A stretch of DNA of 64,000 nt from Mucilaginibacter sabulilitoris. Lineage in GTDB: Bacteria; Bacteroidota; Bacteroidia; Sphingobacteriales; Sphingobacteriaceae. Of this stretch, positions 55,732 to 64,000 are shown piece after piece. Location of the stretch: contig NZ_CP139558.1 of NCBI RefSeq assembly GCF_034262375.1, forward strand, positions 6,138,001 to 6,202,000, in the 5' to 3' direction. Under the pieces are notes generated by a model. The model made no database searches, was not told where the DNA came from, and saw nothing but the letters and a program-made list of their open reading frames with translations. Each line of letters starts with the position of its first letter. The first letter of the stretch is position 1. The translations under genes and the position numbers were made by a program.

Positions 55732-56463
55732 TTAATCCCGCCTAAAATCTTTTAAAGTACCATCGCTGTTGAATTGTATGGAGTATCGCTCGCGGTTGCC
55801 ATTGATCGTGGTTGGGTACCAGCGCATCACTTTATCCCAAACCACCATGTAGGCGCTCGTTGTTGGCTTAGCGCCTTCAATCTGCGCCGCCTTTTGGTTG
55901 TATAGGCGGGTAATGTTGGCTATACTGGTAAAGTCTACCTCGTCCAGGGAAACTGACCTGTTGTCTATATCAGCATTTACAGACAGCTGTTCGGGTTTGG
56001 GTTTTGACCAGAAGCCATTCTGGTACTCATAGCTATCTACATAATCAGGATTTTCGGGATGGCGGAGCATAATACTGATGCTCCCGTTATCATAAAAATG
56101 CGCCGACTGGTAAATGAAGATCTCTTTGCCCCGGTATTGCGGGAGATTTCTTAAAGTCATTTCTGCGTTTCTCAGCGCTGCGGTGTTAATTAAAAAGTTT
56201 ATATTCTTTTTGTGTACGGTCTTAGTCGTATGTGTAGTCATATGAACTTTTGACAGTGCCGTAGTTAGTTGCTGTTGTATCTGGATTATGGCCTGATTAG
56301 TTGAACTGTCAATTATCGATTGCACCTGCACAGGCTTGCTTAACACGGGTGTGTTTGGTTTAGGTTTAAACGTATCCTTCACACTTTTGACAATCTGTTT
56401 GCAGCCCGAGAAACCAAAGCTGCAAACTGCGAGTGTGATCATAAAGGCGTTTAATGCTTTCAT
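55732..56463 (-). CDS. Lipoprotein, unknown function
   Basis: 243 aa with a lipoprotein signal (lipobox FSGC, Cys21). The rest is hydrophilic with a central beta-rich domain containing FIYQSAHFYDNGSISIMLRHP and a C-terminal VWDKVMRWYPTTINGNRERY. It starts 4 bp after the preceding gene. The family is not recognised; a periplasmic sensor or partner of the membrane proteins of the operon is possible. Confidence 0.7.
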   Translation of the reverse strand: MKALNAFMITLAVCSFGFSGCKQIVKSVKDTFKPKPNTPVLSKPVQVQSIIDSSTNQAIIQIQQQLTTALSKVHMTTHTTKTVHKKNINFLINTAALRNAEMTLRNLPQYRGKEIFIYQSAHFYDNGSISIMLRHPENPDYVDSYEYQNGFWSKPKPEQLSVNADIDNRSVSLDEVDFTSIANITRLYNQKAAQIEGAKPTTSAYMVVWDKVMRWYPTTINGNRERYSIQFNSDGTLKDFRRD

Positions 56464-56467
56464 AAGT

Positions 56468-57448
56468 TTAACTTATTTCATTTAAATCGCTGGTAAAAGC
56501 TATCTTTCGGGGGTCTTCTTTCAGATAAAAAATATCGGCCGTTTTCTGCCTCGTACTATCCAGATCCAGCAGGCTTACAATTTTTTTGATACTGGCCCTG
56601 TGTGTATGATTTTGATAATCCACAAATTCCAGTTCGAAGTTTACCATCGGTTGCTCGTTAATATAGGTGCCGGTAAGGTTTGCTGAGATCTGTTTAGCCG
56701 TTGTTCTGACCCCTTTAAATTTAATTAAGGGAGCATCATCAGGAACACCGCTTAGCTTACCAGTGATAAAACCAAGTAGGACACGATAAAACAACAGCAC
56801 AGCCGGGCAAATCAACAAAGGATGCCCAAAGCTCATAAAACGCCAACCCATCCCCTCGCTTTCAGTTTGGTAAGAATATATGTAATAGCCAACCACAACG
56901 GTCAAAAGCGTCAGCCAGCCCAGGTTTATCAGCGCGATCACTCCTTTACGGATACTGCCCTCACTATTTTCAAAAATAAAATACGGGATATGTTTCATCT
57001 CCTTGTCAATTAGCAATCCTACCCTTTTATCCACTTCAAAACGGCGCTCACAGGGCTTCATATCATTTATACCTGCCTTTTGTATGATCTCGGTATTAGC
57101 CAGATTTTTAAAACTCAGGCTAAGCTCATAGGTATTGTACCCGGCATTGGGCTTTGTTAGATTAACTGATTCCAGTATCCTGGCCTCGCGCCGCACCCCA
57201 TTTTTTTTAAGGCTCTCCATATTACGTTTGGCCGAAAACACCTGCAAAACCCATTTACGATAATATCCTGCCAACAAGATGATCCAAAACACCATCGACA
57301 AAGCCACCAAACCCAATGAAAGCCAGGGGTTCGATCCTTCAATATCAAGCGGTTCTTCGCTCTTGATGTTATAATACAGGAGCATCGGAAACGGGATAGC
57401 GAAAAACAACATGTAAAGCATCCAGAATATGGAAAAACCGCGTTTCAT
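56468..57448 (-). CDS. DUF3592-like membrane protein
   Basis: 326 aa with four membrane segments in two pairs (about residues 8-26 and 44-64, then about 172-192 and 205-228). After each pair is a similar beta-rich domain (KNGVRREARILESV; KFKGVRTTAKQISANLTGTY), so the protein looks like an internal duplication of a DUF3592-type unit. The function of such proteins is unknown. Middle gene of the operon. Confidence 0.6.
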   Translation of the reverse strand: MKRGFSIFWMLYMLFFAIPFPMLLYYNIKSEEPLDIEGSNPWLSLGLVALSMVFWIILLAGYYRKWVLQVFSAKRNMESLKKNGVRREARILESVNLTKPNAGYNTYELSLSFKNLANTEIIQKAGINDMKPCERRFEVDKRVGLLIDKEMKHIPYFIFENSEGSIRKGVIALINLGWLTLLTVVVGYYIYSYQTESEGMGWRFMSFGHPLLICPAVLLFYRVLLGFITGKLSGVPDDAPLIKFKGVRTTAKQISANLTGTYINEQPMVNFELEFVDYQNHTHRASIKKIVSLLDLDSTRQKTADIFYLKEDPRKIAFTSDLNEIS

Positions 57449-57489
57449 TGTCGATTAATTTTAATTTAAAGCCGGTTATATACCTGATC

Positions 57490-57954
57490 CTATTTAGGCA
57501 AGCCCATAATATCGCTCAGTTCATCTGTAAAGTTTTGAAGGGGCTTGGTAACAAAAAAGCCTTGTCGTACCAGTATCCGCTTTTCTTTGCCGTTCTTATT
57601 AAAGATCATGGTAGCTGATACATTAAGAGTGATGCCGATATTGGTCATTTTGGAGATCAGGAAATGATCAAAATCATCAAAGCTGTATTCCTTTTCGGGA
57701 GTAAAGAAAAATGTTTTAAAAGTCATTCTCCTGGCAGCTGTGTTAAAGCTTATTTTGGCAGTGGTGCACAAAATCCCTATCGTACCCAAAATCCCCAGGC
57801 ATGCCGCAAAAAAATAGGCGCCTTTGCTGCTTCCATAAATCAAAGTAGCAACCATACCTCCGAATGAGGGCAAGGAAAGAAAATAGAACATACCCTTCTG
57901 TATTTTCACGCGATAGGTATTCCCTTCTTGTTCAAAATATTTTAGTGGTTGCAT
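57490..57954 (-). CDS. Small membrane protein, unknown function
   Basis: 154 aa: two membrane helices (about residues 25-42 and 46-66) and a soluble PH-like part (TFKTFFFTPEKEYSFDDFDHFLI). Similar in plan to the protein at 55213. It lies 20 bp after the DUF4870-like gene and 41 bp before the DUF3592-like gene. No family name can be given. Confidence 0.62.
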   Translation of the reverse strand: MQPLKYFEQEGNTYRVKIQKGMFYFLSLPSFGGMVATLIYGSSKGAYFFAACLGILGTIGILCTTAKISFNTAARRMTFKTFFFTPEKEYSFDDFDHFLISKMTNIGITLNVSATMIFNKNGKEKRILVRQGFFVTKPLQNFTDELSDIMGLPK

Positions 57955-57974
57955 TGATGTATATTTTTGAATAA

Positions 57975-58298
57975 TTAACCAATAAAAGCGAAACTATTCT
58001 CGAACGCTTTACCAAAAACCGGAACAGGTTTGAGTGCTTTGTTGGCCGCGTTGATCATACCCAGTATCCAGAATACGATAATTACCCAACCAACTATGCC
58101 CAGGAAAGCAAGCGAAGGCACCAGCGATACAATAAAATTTAAAATAACATTGAGAGCAATACTCACAATAGCCAGGCCCAATGACTGTTTTAAATGATAC
58201 CTGAGCAAAGCATCGGCTTTATCTTTTCCTGAAAAATAAGCGATCAGCCACCCGATAAGGGTGATGTACGATACGATGGATAATGTTTTGTTATTCAT
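57975..58298 (-). CDS. DUF4870/Tic20-like small membrane protein
   Basis: 107 aa with three to four membrane segments. LSIVSYITLIGWLIAYF near the start and RYHLKQSLGL (the conserved RxHxxQ-type motif) fit DUF4870/Tic20-like proteins, common and of unknown role in bacteria. First gene of the five-gene operon; its promoter should lie in the duplicated control region at 58319-58425. Confidence 0.75.
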   Translation of the reverse strand: MNNKTLSIVSYITLIGWLIAYFSGKDKADALLRYHLKQSLGLAIVSIALNVILNFIVSLVPSLAFLGIVGWVIIVFWILGMINAANKALKPVPVFGKAFENSFAFIG

Positions 58299-58318
58299 GA
58301 TAATTTAGATTTTCGTCC

Positions 58319-58425
58319 GGCGATATTGCCACGACAAATTTGCGGAGAACAAGCACGGGATGCCTAATTTCAGCATGCTACAAAGCGTCTACTCAACTAC
58401 AGAAAAGCGTCTACAATACATCTAC
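58319..58425. promoter_or_regulatory. Divergent control region with four CTAC boxes (copy A)
   Basis: GTCTAC (58387), AACTAC (58395), GTCTAC (58409), ATCTAC (58420): offsets 0, 8, 22, 33, exactly those of the second copy at 61388-61426. The flanks are also alike (TGCTACAAAG and CCTAATTTC). On the minus strand a CAAATTTG box lies near 58342-58349, a candidate -7 element for the operon that begins at 58298. The boxes are probably binding sites for the TPR/HTH regulator encoded at 61530. Confidence 0.6.
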
Positions 58426-58527
58426 AACAATTATAACACATTGATTATATTAATATTACAAATAAAACACAGCTACTATTTCAAGTATTTTCACACCAAC
58501 CCTCATCAACTTATAGTAATTTGGCTG

Positions 58528-58720
58528 ATAACTTTTTTTGCTGTATAACCTATTATCGGGGCTTGTATTATGGGGGTATCAGTTGGTGCCTCCACGTAAA
58601 ATACCTTATCAGATAGTTTGCGATCGGTTATTGGTAATGTGGCATTCAATGAAAAAGAAAAACCCGCCTTGCTCAACCAGCGGACTGAAGCAAAACAGGC
58701 TCAATATAAAATGAGGTGGG
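58528..58720 (+). pseudogene. Dead 5' fragment of a TPR/HTH regulator paralogue
   Basis: The sequence is alignable base by base with the first about 190 bp of the gene at 61530 (TTATAGTAATTTGGCTG before the start, then TATCAGATAGTTTGCGATC and GAAAAAGAAAAACC against its counterparts), but the ATG has become ATA and a stop follows after six codons. Homology ends near 58715, where a different remnant begins. It is the debris of a duplicated or exchanged regulator gene. Confidence 0.8.
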
Positions 58721-58722
58721 GT

Positions 58723-58926
58723 TTAAAAGTTAATATCATCGGCCACATTGCCGCCTTGAGCATCGGCAAATAATTGTTGATACTTTGTTCGGTAAGCATC
58801 CTGAGTTTGATTATATATTTCAAAATCGGCCTGAATGGCTTTATCTGCATTTGCAAACTTCCACATCAGCAAATTAGGATCAGGCGTTATTGATTCAATA
58901 ATTTCTATAAAAAGGTAAAGCCATAT
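58723..58926 (-). pseudogene. Remnant resembling an SPFH-domain protein
   Basis: An open stretch of 67 codons without a proper start: LFIEIIESITPDPNLLMWKF, then ANADKAIQADFEIYNQTQ, ending QGGNVADDINF at a stop. The first part looks like the N-terminus of SPFH-domain (virion-core-like) proteins, FIxIIEW...DPxLLMWKxP; the second part seems to come from further along, so an internal deletion is likely. It abuts the dead regulator fragment tail to tail. Confidence 0.45.
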
Positions 58927-58981
58927 TTACTAAGGTTATAATACTGATGATAACTAATTAAAAATGTATTGCTTTACTTTT

Positions 58982-61264
58982 TTAGTTTCTTTTAAAAAAA
59001 GAGAAAAGCCCACCCGATTTCCATTCCCGTTTTCTTTGCAGGGCTTTCTCATTTTCGGGTGCCACTTTCAGAATATTACTCACGGTATCTATCGCTGCAT
59101 CATTTTCCCCGGCCATTTTACAGCCGTCCGCGTACTGCAGCGCAGCCTTTATCCATGTTTTATCCCATTTCCATCCGTTTCTGTCGTAACAGGCTACCGC
59201 TGCCAATGAAAAGTCCATGCATTCATCCCATTGTTGTAAAGCATAACTGCATTGCGCCAGGCTTATATTGGTGTCGCAAATGATGCTTTTGTCACTTTCA
59301 TTTCCCTGCTGGCAATTATCAAGCAGGATATGCAGATTTTCTTTCGCCGTAACATAATCTCCAAGGTACAGGTATGACATACCCCGCACGTAATACACCT
59401 TTTGAATTGATTCCATGGTAATGGCGTCGCCTTTTACCGACTGATAATTATTGGCACAGGCAATACACTGATTATAATCCTTCAGTTGATAGTAATTTTG
59501 CATCAGCATGTACCATGAGGAGTTGTCATCAGGATTTTTATCGAGTTGATCTTTCCAGGTTTCGGTAGCCTCTTCCAGGCTTGCCTCCCCTAACAAGTCC
59601 TGACGTATATTTTGAACTACAATATATCTTTGGCTCAATACAAACAATTCCTGCTCGGTAAGATCGTTCCGAGAGGTTTTAATAAAGCTATTGTACTCCT
59701 CTTCTATCGAGGTTAAAAGTTCCCTGGCCTCATCCTTGCGACCCAGACCATAAATGGCTGTCAGCTGCTTACCTCTTAGATCAATATAATCTTCAAATCC
59801 TAAATACTCACTGCTATAAGCGGTGGCTTGCTCCAGCACCTCAATAGCCTCTTCATATCTTTGGAGAGCTATCAGCGCAGTTCCCAGACTATACAATTGC
59901 TCCCAGAAAGGCGATAAAGTATAACCCAGTTTATGCACTTCCACAGCCTTATCATATTCTCCTAATTCCCGTAAGGCTATGCCATAGTTATTACAGCACA
60001 TCGCGAAAATATGCGGCTCATTGGCAGCTCCATTCCCCTTATCGTTATAGAAATAGTCATAAAAGCCCTCGTATGATATTTTATAAAAATTCACCCTCAT
60101 CTGCAACAAATCCCGGGCGATAGTTACGTTACTGATTTCACTTTCTGATTCGTAGAAAAAGCTTACTCCGGCATTGTAATACATAACAGCAGAATCTTCC
60201 GGCCATTTTTCTATTGTTGGCAGTTGCCCGTTTATCCGGTACGATACTTCAATGAAGCGTTGCAAACCAAGGGCTAGTCCTCCTAATTCTACACTCTTTT
60301 GCAAGTATGGGAGTGCCTCACTATAGCTTTTCGCTTCGTATAACACAGCTCCGGCATAATGGTAAGGAATAATCCAGTCGGGATATATCTTGATATAATG
60401 CTGCGCGAAATTCAACAATCCAACCATATCACATTCTAAACGCTCGGGGTATATCTTAAGCGCGATGAACATGGCATATATGATGGGTTTGTTGATGACA
60501 CCTTGCCTGCTCAACTCCTTCAGCCTGTAATACAATGTAATTAAATTTTCATCGGTATCAGCATCAGCGCTGCCCGAAAACAAAGCTATCCGGGCCATGT
60601 CTCCACCCAATTCATAGTCCTCACTCTCGAGCGCAAGATTAGCGATCAGGCAATAAATGTTCACATCCTTATATCGGTGAACTAGCCCTTCCTTAAAGGT
60701 TTCCAAGGCTTTAGCAGGGTCATTTTTATGCTCCAGATAAAGGTTAGCTTTTTTAGCGTACAACCGGCCTTGCTCGTGATCTGCGAAACTGCGGTTTTCA
60801 ATTGTGTGCGCCTTGTTTAGCTTTATTAACAGATCCAGATCCTTCAATGCGCTGTCTACATCATCTGTTTGATAATAGGCTTCCTGACGGTACGTGATCG
60901 CCTTAATCCTAGTACTCAACTGGACAGATGCTGCCAACTCATTACAGTACTCTATGGATTCCGGTAAATTTATACCCGTTATGAAAATGTTGATATAGGC
61001 CAAATACAACATGGCCTCTTCATGAGCAGGGATTAATTTCAACAGCTCTTCAAAACTGTTAATGGCTACAGCTAAGAGGTCATCCGCATTTTCATTATTA
61101 TAAGATAGCTGGTATGCACACTTCGCTTTAAGCAACAAACCCTCCGGATCCTGGGGGTTAAAAATCAGGAAAAGATCTGTGCCTTCGAGGCATTCCGGGT
61201 AATTGCCTTCATTATAAATTGATTGTAACTGTTCAATGTCTACTATGCTTTGTTGTTGTGGCAT
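58982..61264 (-). CDS. Large TPR-repeat protein, cytoplasmic
   Basis: 760 aa without signal or membrane segment. Repeated helix pairs of TPR type run through most of the chain (for example EEAMLYLAYINIF, NEPHIFAMCCNNYGIALREL, SWYMLMQNYYQLKDYNQCIA, GMSYLYLGDYVTAKENL). The C-terminus is basic and aromatic (GGLFSFFKRN). TPR proteins are scaffolds for protein contacts; its partner is unknown. It is divergent from the TPR/HTH regulator and shares the CTAC control region, so the regulator probably controls it. Confidence 0.8.
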   Translation of the reverse strand: MPQQQSIVDIEQLQSIYNEGNYPECLEGTDLFLIFNPQDPEGLLLKAKCAYQLSYNNENADDLLAVAINSFEELLKLIPAHEEAMLYLAYINIFITGINLPESIEYCNELAASVQLSTRIKAITYRQEAYYQTDDVDSALKDLDLLIKLNKAHTIENRSFADHEQGRLYAKKANLYLEHKNDPAKALETFKEGLVHRYKDVNIYCLIANLALESEDYELGGDMARIALFSGSADADTDENLITLYYRLKELSRQGVINKPIIYAMFIALKIYPERLECDMVGLLNFAQHYIKIYPDWIIPYHYAGAVLYEAKSYSEALPYLQKSVELGGLALGLQRFIEVSYRINGQLPTIEKWPEDSAVMYYNAGVSFFYESESEISNVTIARDLLQMRVNFYKISYEGFYDYFYNDKGNGAANEPHIFAMCCNNYGIALRELGEYDKAVEVHKLGYTLSPFWEQLYSLGTALIALQRYEEAIEVLEQATAYSSEYLGFEDYIDLRGKQLTAIYGLGRKDEARELLTSIEEEYNSFIKTSRNDLTEQELFVLSQRYIVVQNIRQDLLGEASLEEATETWKDQLDKNPDDNSSWYMLMQNYYQLKDYNQCIACANNYQSVKGDAITMESIQKVYYVRGMSYLYLGDYVTAKENLHILLDNCQQGNESDKSIICDTNISLAQCSYALQQWDECMDFSLAAVACYDRNGWKWDKTWIKAALQYADGCKMAGENDAAIDTVSNILKVAPENEKALQRKREWKSGGLFSFFKRN

Positions 61265-61387
61265 ATCATTTTTTTTTGAATATGAGATGAAAAACAGCTG
61301 AACTTATCGTTTTCCATTCGGCAACACTGTCACAACAAAATTGCAGGCAACTACAACAGAATACCTAATTTCGGCATGCTACAAAGT

Positions 61388-61426
61388 GTCTACCCATCTA
61401 CACAAATGCGTCTACAATACATCTAC
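61388..61426. promoter_or_regulatory. Four CTAC boxes between TPR gene and regulator (copy B)
   Basis: GTCTAC 61388, ATCTAC 61396, GTCTAC 61410, ATCTAC 61421. The first and third are 22 bp apart, two helical turns. On the minus strand CAATTTTG near 61336-61343 may be the -7 box of the TPR gene; on the plus strand GTAATTTG lies six bases before the regulator ATG, which again suggests little or no leader. Likely autoregulatory sites of the divergent regulator. Confidence 0.6.
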
Positions 61427-61529
61427 ATATTTTACAACAAGCTGATTATATTTTAGTTATAAATTTACGCCATCTACAAATTCATGGGTTTTTGAATTAA
61501 CTATCGGCTATTTATAGTAATTTGGCTGG

Positions 61530-63389
61530 ATGACGTATTTGCGGTATAAACTACTTATAGGTGCCTGCTTTATCGGGCTATCATTTGCAGCCCGGGCACA
61601 AACTACAGTATCAGACAGCTTACGATCAGTTATTGATAACGTGGCACTAAACGAGAAAGAAAAGCCTGCTTTACTTAACCAACTGGCCGAAGCAAACAGG
61701 ATCAATAAAAATTATGATACAGCCATAGCCAACGCAAAACAATGCATCGCCTTATCGTTGAAACATAAAAACTTTACCGAAGCGGTAAAAGCGTATACAC
61801 TGCTGGCCAATATTAAAGCAACCACACAACAGTTTGCCAGCTTAAAACAAACATGCGATACCGCACTAACCATGGCACAGCAAGCTAATGACCCTATCGC
61901 TATGGCCTATGCCTATTATTCGCGGGTATGGCTGTATAAATCGCTGGGCGATGCGGAAAATGTGGTGAAATACTCCCAGCTGGGCTTAAAGGAACTGGAA
62001 AAAAAGGCCGACCCTTTTATAGCCTCCAAGATATATTACCGGCTTTACGTAGTAAATTCCGACTGGAACAACGAATCCAAAGTGAATTTTTATGCCCGTA
62101 AAGCCACTGAAAACGCCTTGCAAGCTAAAGATTACAACCTGCTCAGTAATTGCTATACCGCATTATCGGTAGCCCATGAATACAACTACAATAAATCAAA
62201 AACCAAAACCGAGCTCGACAGTACCTTATTTTACCTGAACCGATCAGAAATGCTTTACCGGCAATATCCTGGCCAGGTGGCTGATAATACTTATGCTATC
62301 GCCTGTATTAATATTGCCGACGCCTATTTGAAATATTTTCCCGCAACAGATAAAAATGCCCGGGACCTGGCTATCCGTTATGCCGGCAGTGCCCGGTCTG
62401 TATTAAAAAATGCAGGTAACAGCCAGGAAATTATAGCCAGCAGTTTGGGCATACTAAGCGAATATGCCCGCCGCGATGGTAACAGTCTCCAGCAGGAAAA
62501 TTATTTGCAGGAAGCTTACCGCGTCATGAAAACCGAGCAGCCCCCATATTACTATACCATGATCAATGTGGTGCAGGCTTTGTCAGATTTTTATGAAAAA
62601 AAAGGTGACTATCAGCAAGGGCTGAGTTTTCAAAAAGAGGTAACGGAATATACCAGGAAAAACTTTAACCAGCAACAAGCCCTTAATGCTCAAAAGCTGG
62701 AAATACAATACGAGACTGAAAAAAAAAACAGTGAAATGCAAGTATTAAAGGAACAGGAGAAAAGTCGCAGGCTGCAAAATTATCTGTATGGTTATATCGC
62801 GCTCGCCTCTCTCCTGGGCTTGTTATTTATGTTCCGGTCCTATCATTTTAAATTACGGTACTCCCTGCAACGGGAAAAACAATTGCAATTGGAAAATCAA
62901 GAATCAGAATTGCAGGTAAAGTTGGAAAAAGAAGAACAAGCCAGGCTTAGGGCAGAACAGCAATTACTGGAAACACAACAGCAGCAACTAAAATTAGAAG
63001 TGATGGCCAATACCCTTCAACTGGAACATAAGAACCGGATGCTACACAATATAAAAGACAAACTAACCGAGGGCGATCCTATAAATATGCAGCGAATATT
63101 AAAAGAAGAAATGATGCTGGATAATGACTTTGAACATGCAACATTGCAGATACAACATGTGCATCCCGATTTTTTTCATCTTCTTAATGATAAGGCAAAA
63201 AAAAAACTCACCCTGCTCGACCTAAAACTTTGCGCATACCTGTATCTTAAAATGGATACCAGGCAAATTTCCCAGCTCATGCACATTGAAGCTAAAAGTG
63301 TAAGAATGAGCCGTTACAGAATAAAACAAAAGTTAGGCCTGGAAAAAGAAGAGGATCTGAACATTTTTCTACAGCAATTGGGAACTTAA
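61530..63389 (+). CDS. Membrane-spanning TPR sensor with C-terminal HTH
   Basis: 619 aa. Signal sequence about residues 1-24 (ends FAARAQT), then periplasmic TPR repeats (about 45-380), one membrane helix near 418-436 (YIALASLLGLLFMF), a long charged coiled coil (about 445-510), and a LuxR-like HTH at the end (LDLKLCAYLYLKMDTRQISQ, then RMSRYRIKQKLGL, about 560-605). This plan, periplasmic TPR sensor joined through the membrane to a cytoplasmic DNA-binding domain, is common in Bacteroidota one-component regulators. The gene probably regulates itself and the divergent TPR gene through the CTAC boxes. A dead copy of its 5' end lies at 58528. Confidence 0.88.
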   Translation: MTYLRYKLLIGACFIGLSFAARAQTTVSDSLRSVIDNVALNEKEKPALLNQLAEANRINKNYDTAIANAKQCIALSLKHKNFTEAVKAYTLLANIKATTQQFASLKQTCDTALTMAQQANDPIAMAYAYYSRVWLYKSLGDAENVVKYSQLGLKELEKKADPFIASKIYYRLYVVNSDWNNESKVNFYARKATENALQAKDYNLLSNCYTALSVAHEYNYNKSKTKTELDSTLFYLNRSEMLYRQYPGQVADNTYAIACINIADAYLKYFPATDKNARDLAIRYAGSARSVLKNAGNSQEIIASSLGILSEYARRDGNSLQQENYLQEAYRVMKTEQPPYYYTMINVVQALSDFYEKKGDYQQGLSFQKEVTEYTRKNFNQQQALNAQKLEIQYETEKKNSEMQVLKEQEKSRRLQNYLYGYIALASLLGLLFMFRSYHFKLRYSLQREKQLQLENQESELQVKLEKEEQARLRAEQQLLETQQQQLKLEVMANTLQLEHKNRMLHNIKDKLTEGDPINMQRILKEEMMLDNDFEHATLQIQHVHPDFFHLLNDKAKKKLTLLDLKLCAYLYLKMDTRQISQLMHIEAKSVRMSRYRIKQKLGLEKEEDLNIFLQQLGT

Positions 63390-63430
63390 CAAAGTTTTTT
63401 TTATAATCTGCCTCATAAAAGGTGGATAAC

Positions 63431-63451
63431 GGTGCAGAATCTGCACCATTT
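63431..63451 (+). terminator. Weak terminator after the TPR/HTH regulator
   Basis: GGTGCAGA-A-TCTGCACC followed by ATTTT. The stem is 8 bp with a very small loop, so the hairpin would open at its tip; a short T-run follows. Confidence 0.45.
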
Positions 63452-64000
63452 TGTGGAAGAATTGATCGACATAGGCGATTTTTCAAAAATTCTTGATCGA
63501 GATGATGCTTCTAACGAAAAATCTTAAAGTTGATTAGTAAGATAAATTAAGTTCAATCAGGTTTATCTATAGTAGAAAACTTTGATAGTTCTCTACTATG
63601 GTGTTTATAATATAACTCTCCCTACTAGTTATTTTAGATAATACATTGTCGCTTATGTTAGAGATCCCGTTTGGATATTCTGAGGCCATTGCCCGCCTTA
63701 TTCCGAATTATCAAACCAATAGTTCCGAAACACATTGATCGAGCTGATAATCTCACATATTAACTGTTTAATGATTCAACTTACATAACTGAATAAGCTT
63801 TCGGCACAGAATCGCAGGGTCAAGCCTCCCGGAATATCCACCTTATATTGCGTACCAGCGGATTTAGTTTATAGGCTTTCTCAATTCAGTATTGATAATT
63901 ATTATATCCTCCTCTGCAAAATTTGAGTTCATCAACTGTTCAAGCCCACCAGCCATTTAATATACCCCATATAGAATAGATCAAACAAAGACAAAACAAA
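63452..64000. other. End of window, nothing recognised
   Basis: About 550 AT-rich bases with stops in all frames and no recognisable gene, RNA or repeat. The next gene must start beyond the window. Confidence 0.6.

Noticed and set aside
1..64000. tRNA, rRNA, insertion sequences or phage genes
   Set aside because: None could be recognised by sequence; the two decayed genes and the AbiE pair hint at gene turnover but no transposase or integrase is visible.

Overview
The window reads as chromosome of a Sphingobacteriaceae-type Bacteroidota, most like Mucilaginibacter or Pedobacter. This rests on three SusC/SusD pairs, FecI-like sigma/FecR anti-sigma pairs in front of two of them, STN-carrying SusC receptors, lipoprotein signals on SusD, and candidate TAnnTTTG-type promoter boxes. 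No rRNA, tRNA, CRISPR array or transposase was seen. The species assignment is inference.

Region 1 (1-11.5 kb) is a polysaccharide utilisation locus: a SusC cut by the window edge, SusD, a GH89 alpha-N-acetylglucosaminidase, an HGSNAT-like membrane acetyltransferase, a GH28 pectinase-type hydrolase and a GH92 alpha-mannosidase, all on + and tightly spaced. Region 2 (11.7-22.7 kb) holds sigma factor, FecR, STN-SusC, SusD, two tandem DUF3863-type secreted proteins and a frameshifted GH43 remnant.

Region 3 (23.3-41.5 kb) is the most striking part: a complete Tc (ABC) toxin locus of three giant genes. TcA is split in two (2332 + 1127 aa) and TcB is fused to TcC (2519 aa). The TcC tail is an unfamiliar effector made of about eleven 11-residue Trp-rich amphipathic repeats, a Gly-rich hydrophobic hairpin and an HExxH metallopeptidase-like end. 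A 20-bp perfect terminator hairpin closes the locus.

Region 4 (41.6-48.4 kb) is a second sigma/FecR/SusC/SusD set without enzymes. Region 5 (48.9-53.3 kb) has a decayed nuclease-like gene, then a LodA/LodB pair (CTQ-dependent amine oxidase and its flavoprotein maturase). Region 6 (53.5-55.1 kb, minus) is an AbiE toxin-antitoxin pair with two TCGGAA-type operators 63 bp apart.

Region 7 (55.2-63.4 kb) contains a five-gene minus-strand operon of small membrane proteins and a lipoprotein, a 760-aa TPR protein, and a membrane-spanning TPR/HTH regulator. The divergent promoter region of that regulator, with four CTAC boxes in fixed spacing, exists a second time in front of the five-gene operon. 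There it sits beside a dead copy of the regulator's 5' end and an SPFH-like remnant, which suggests one regulator now serves both operons.
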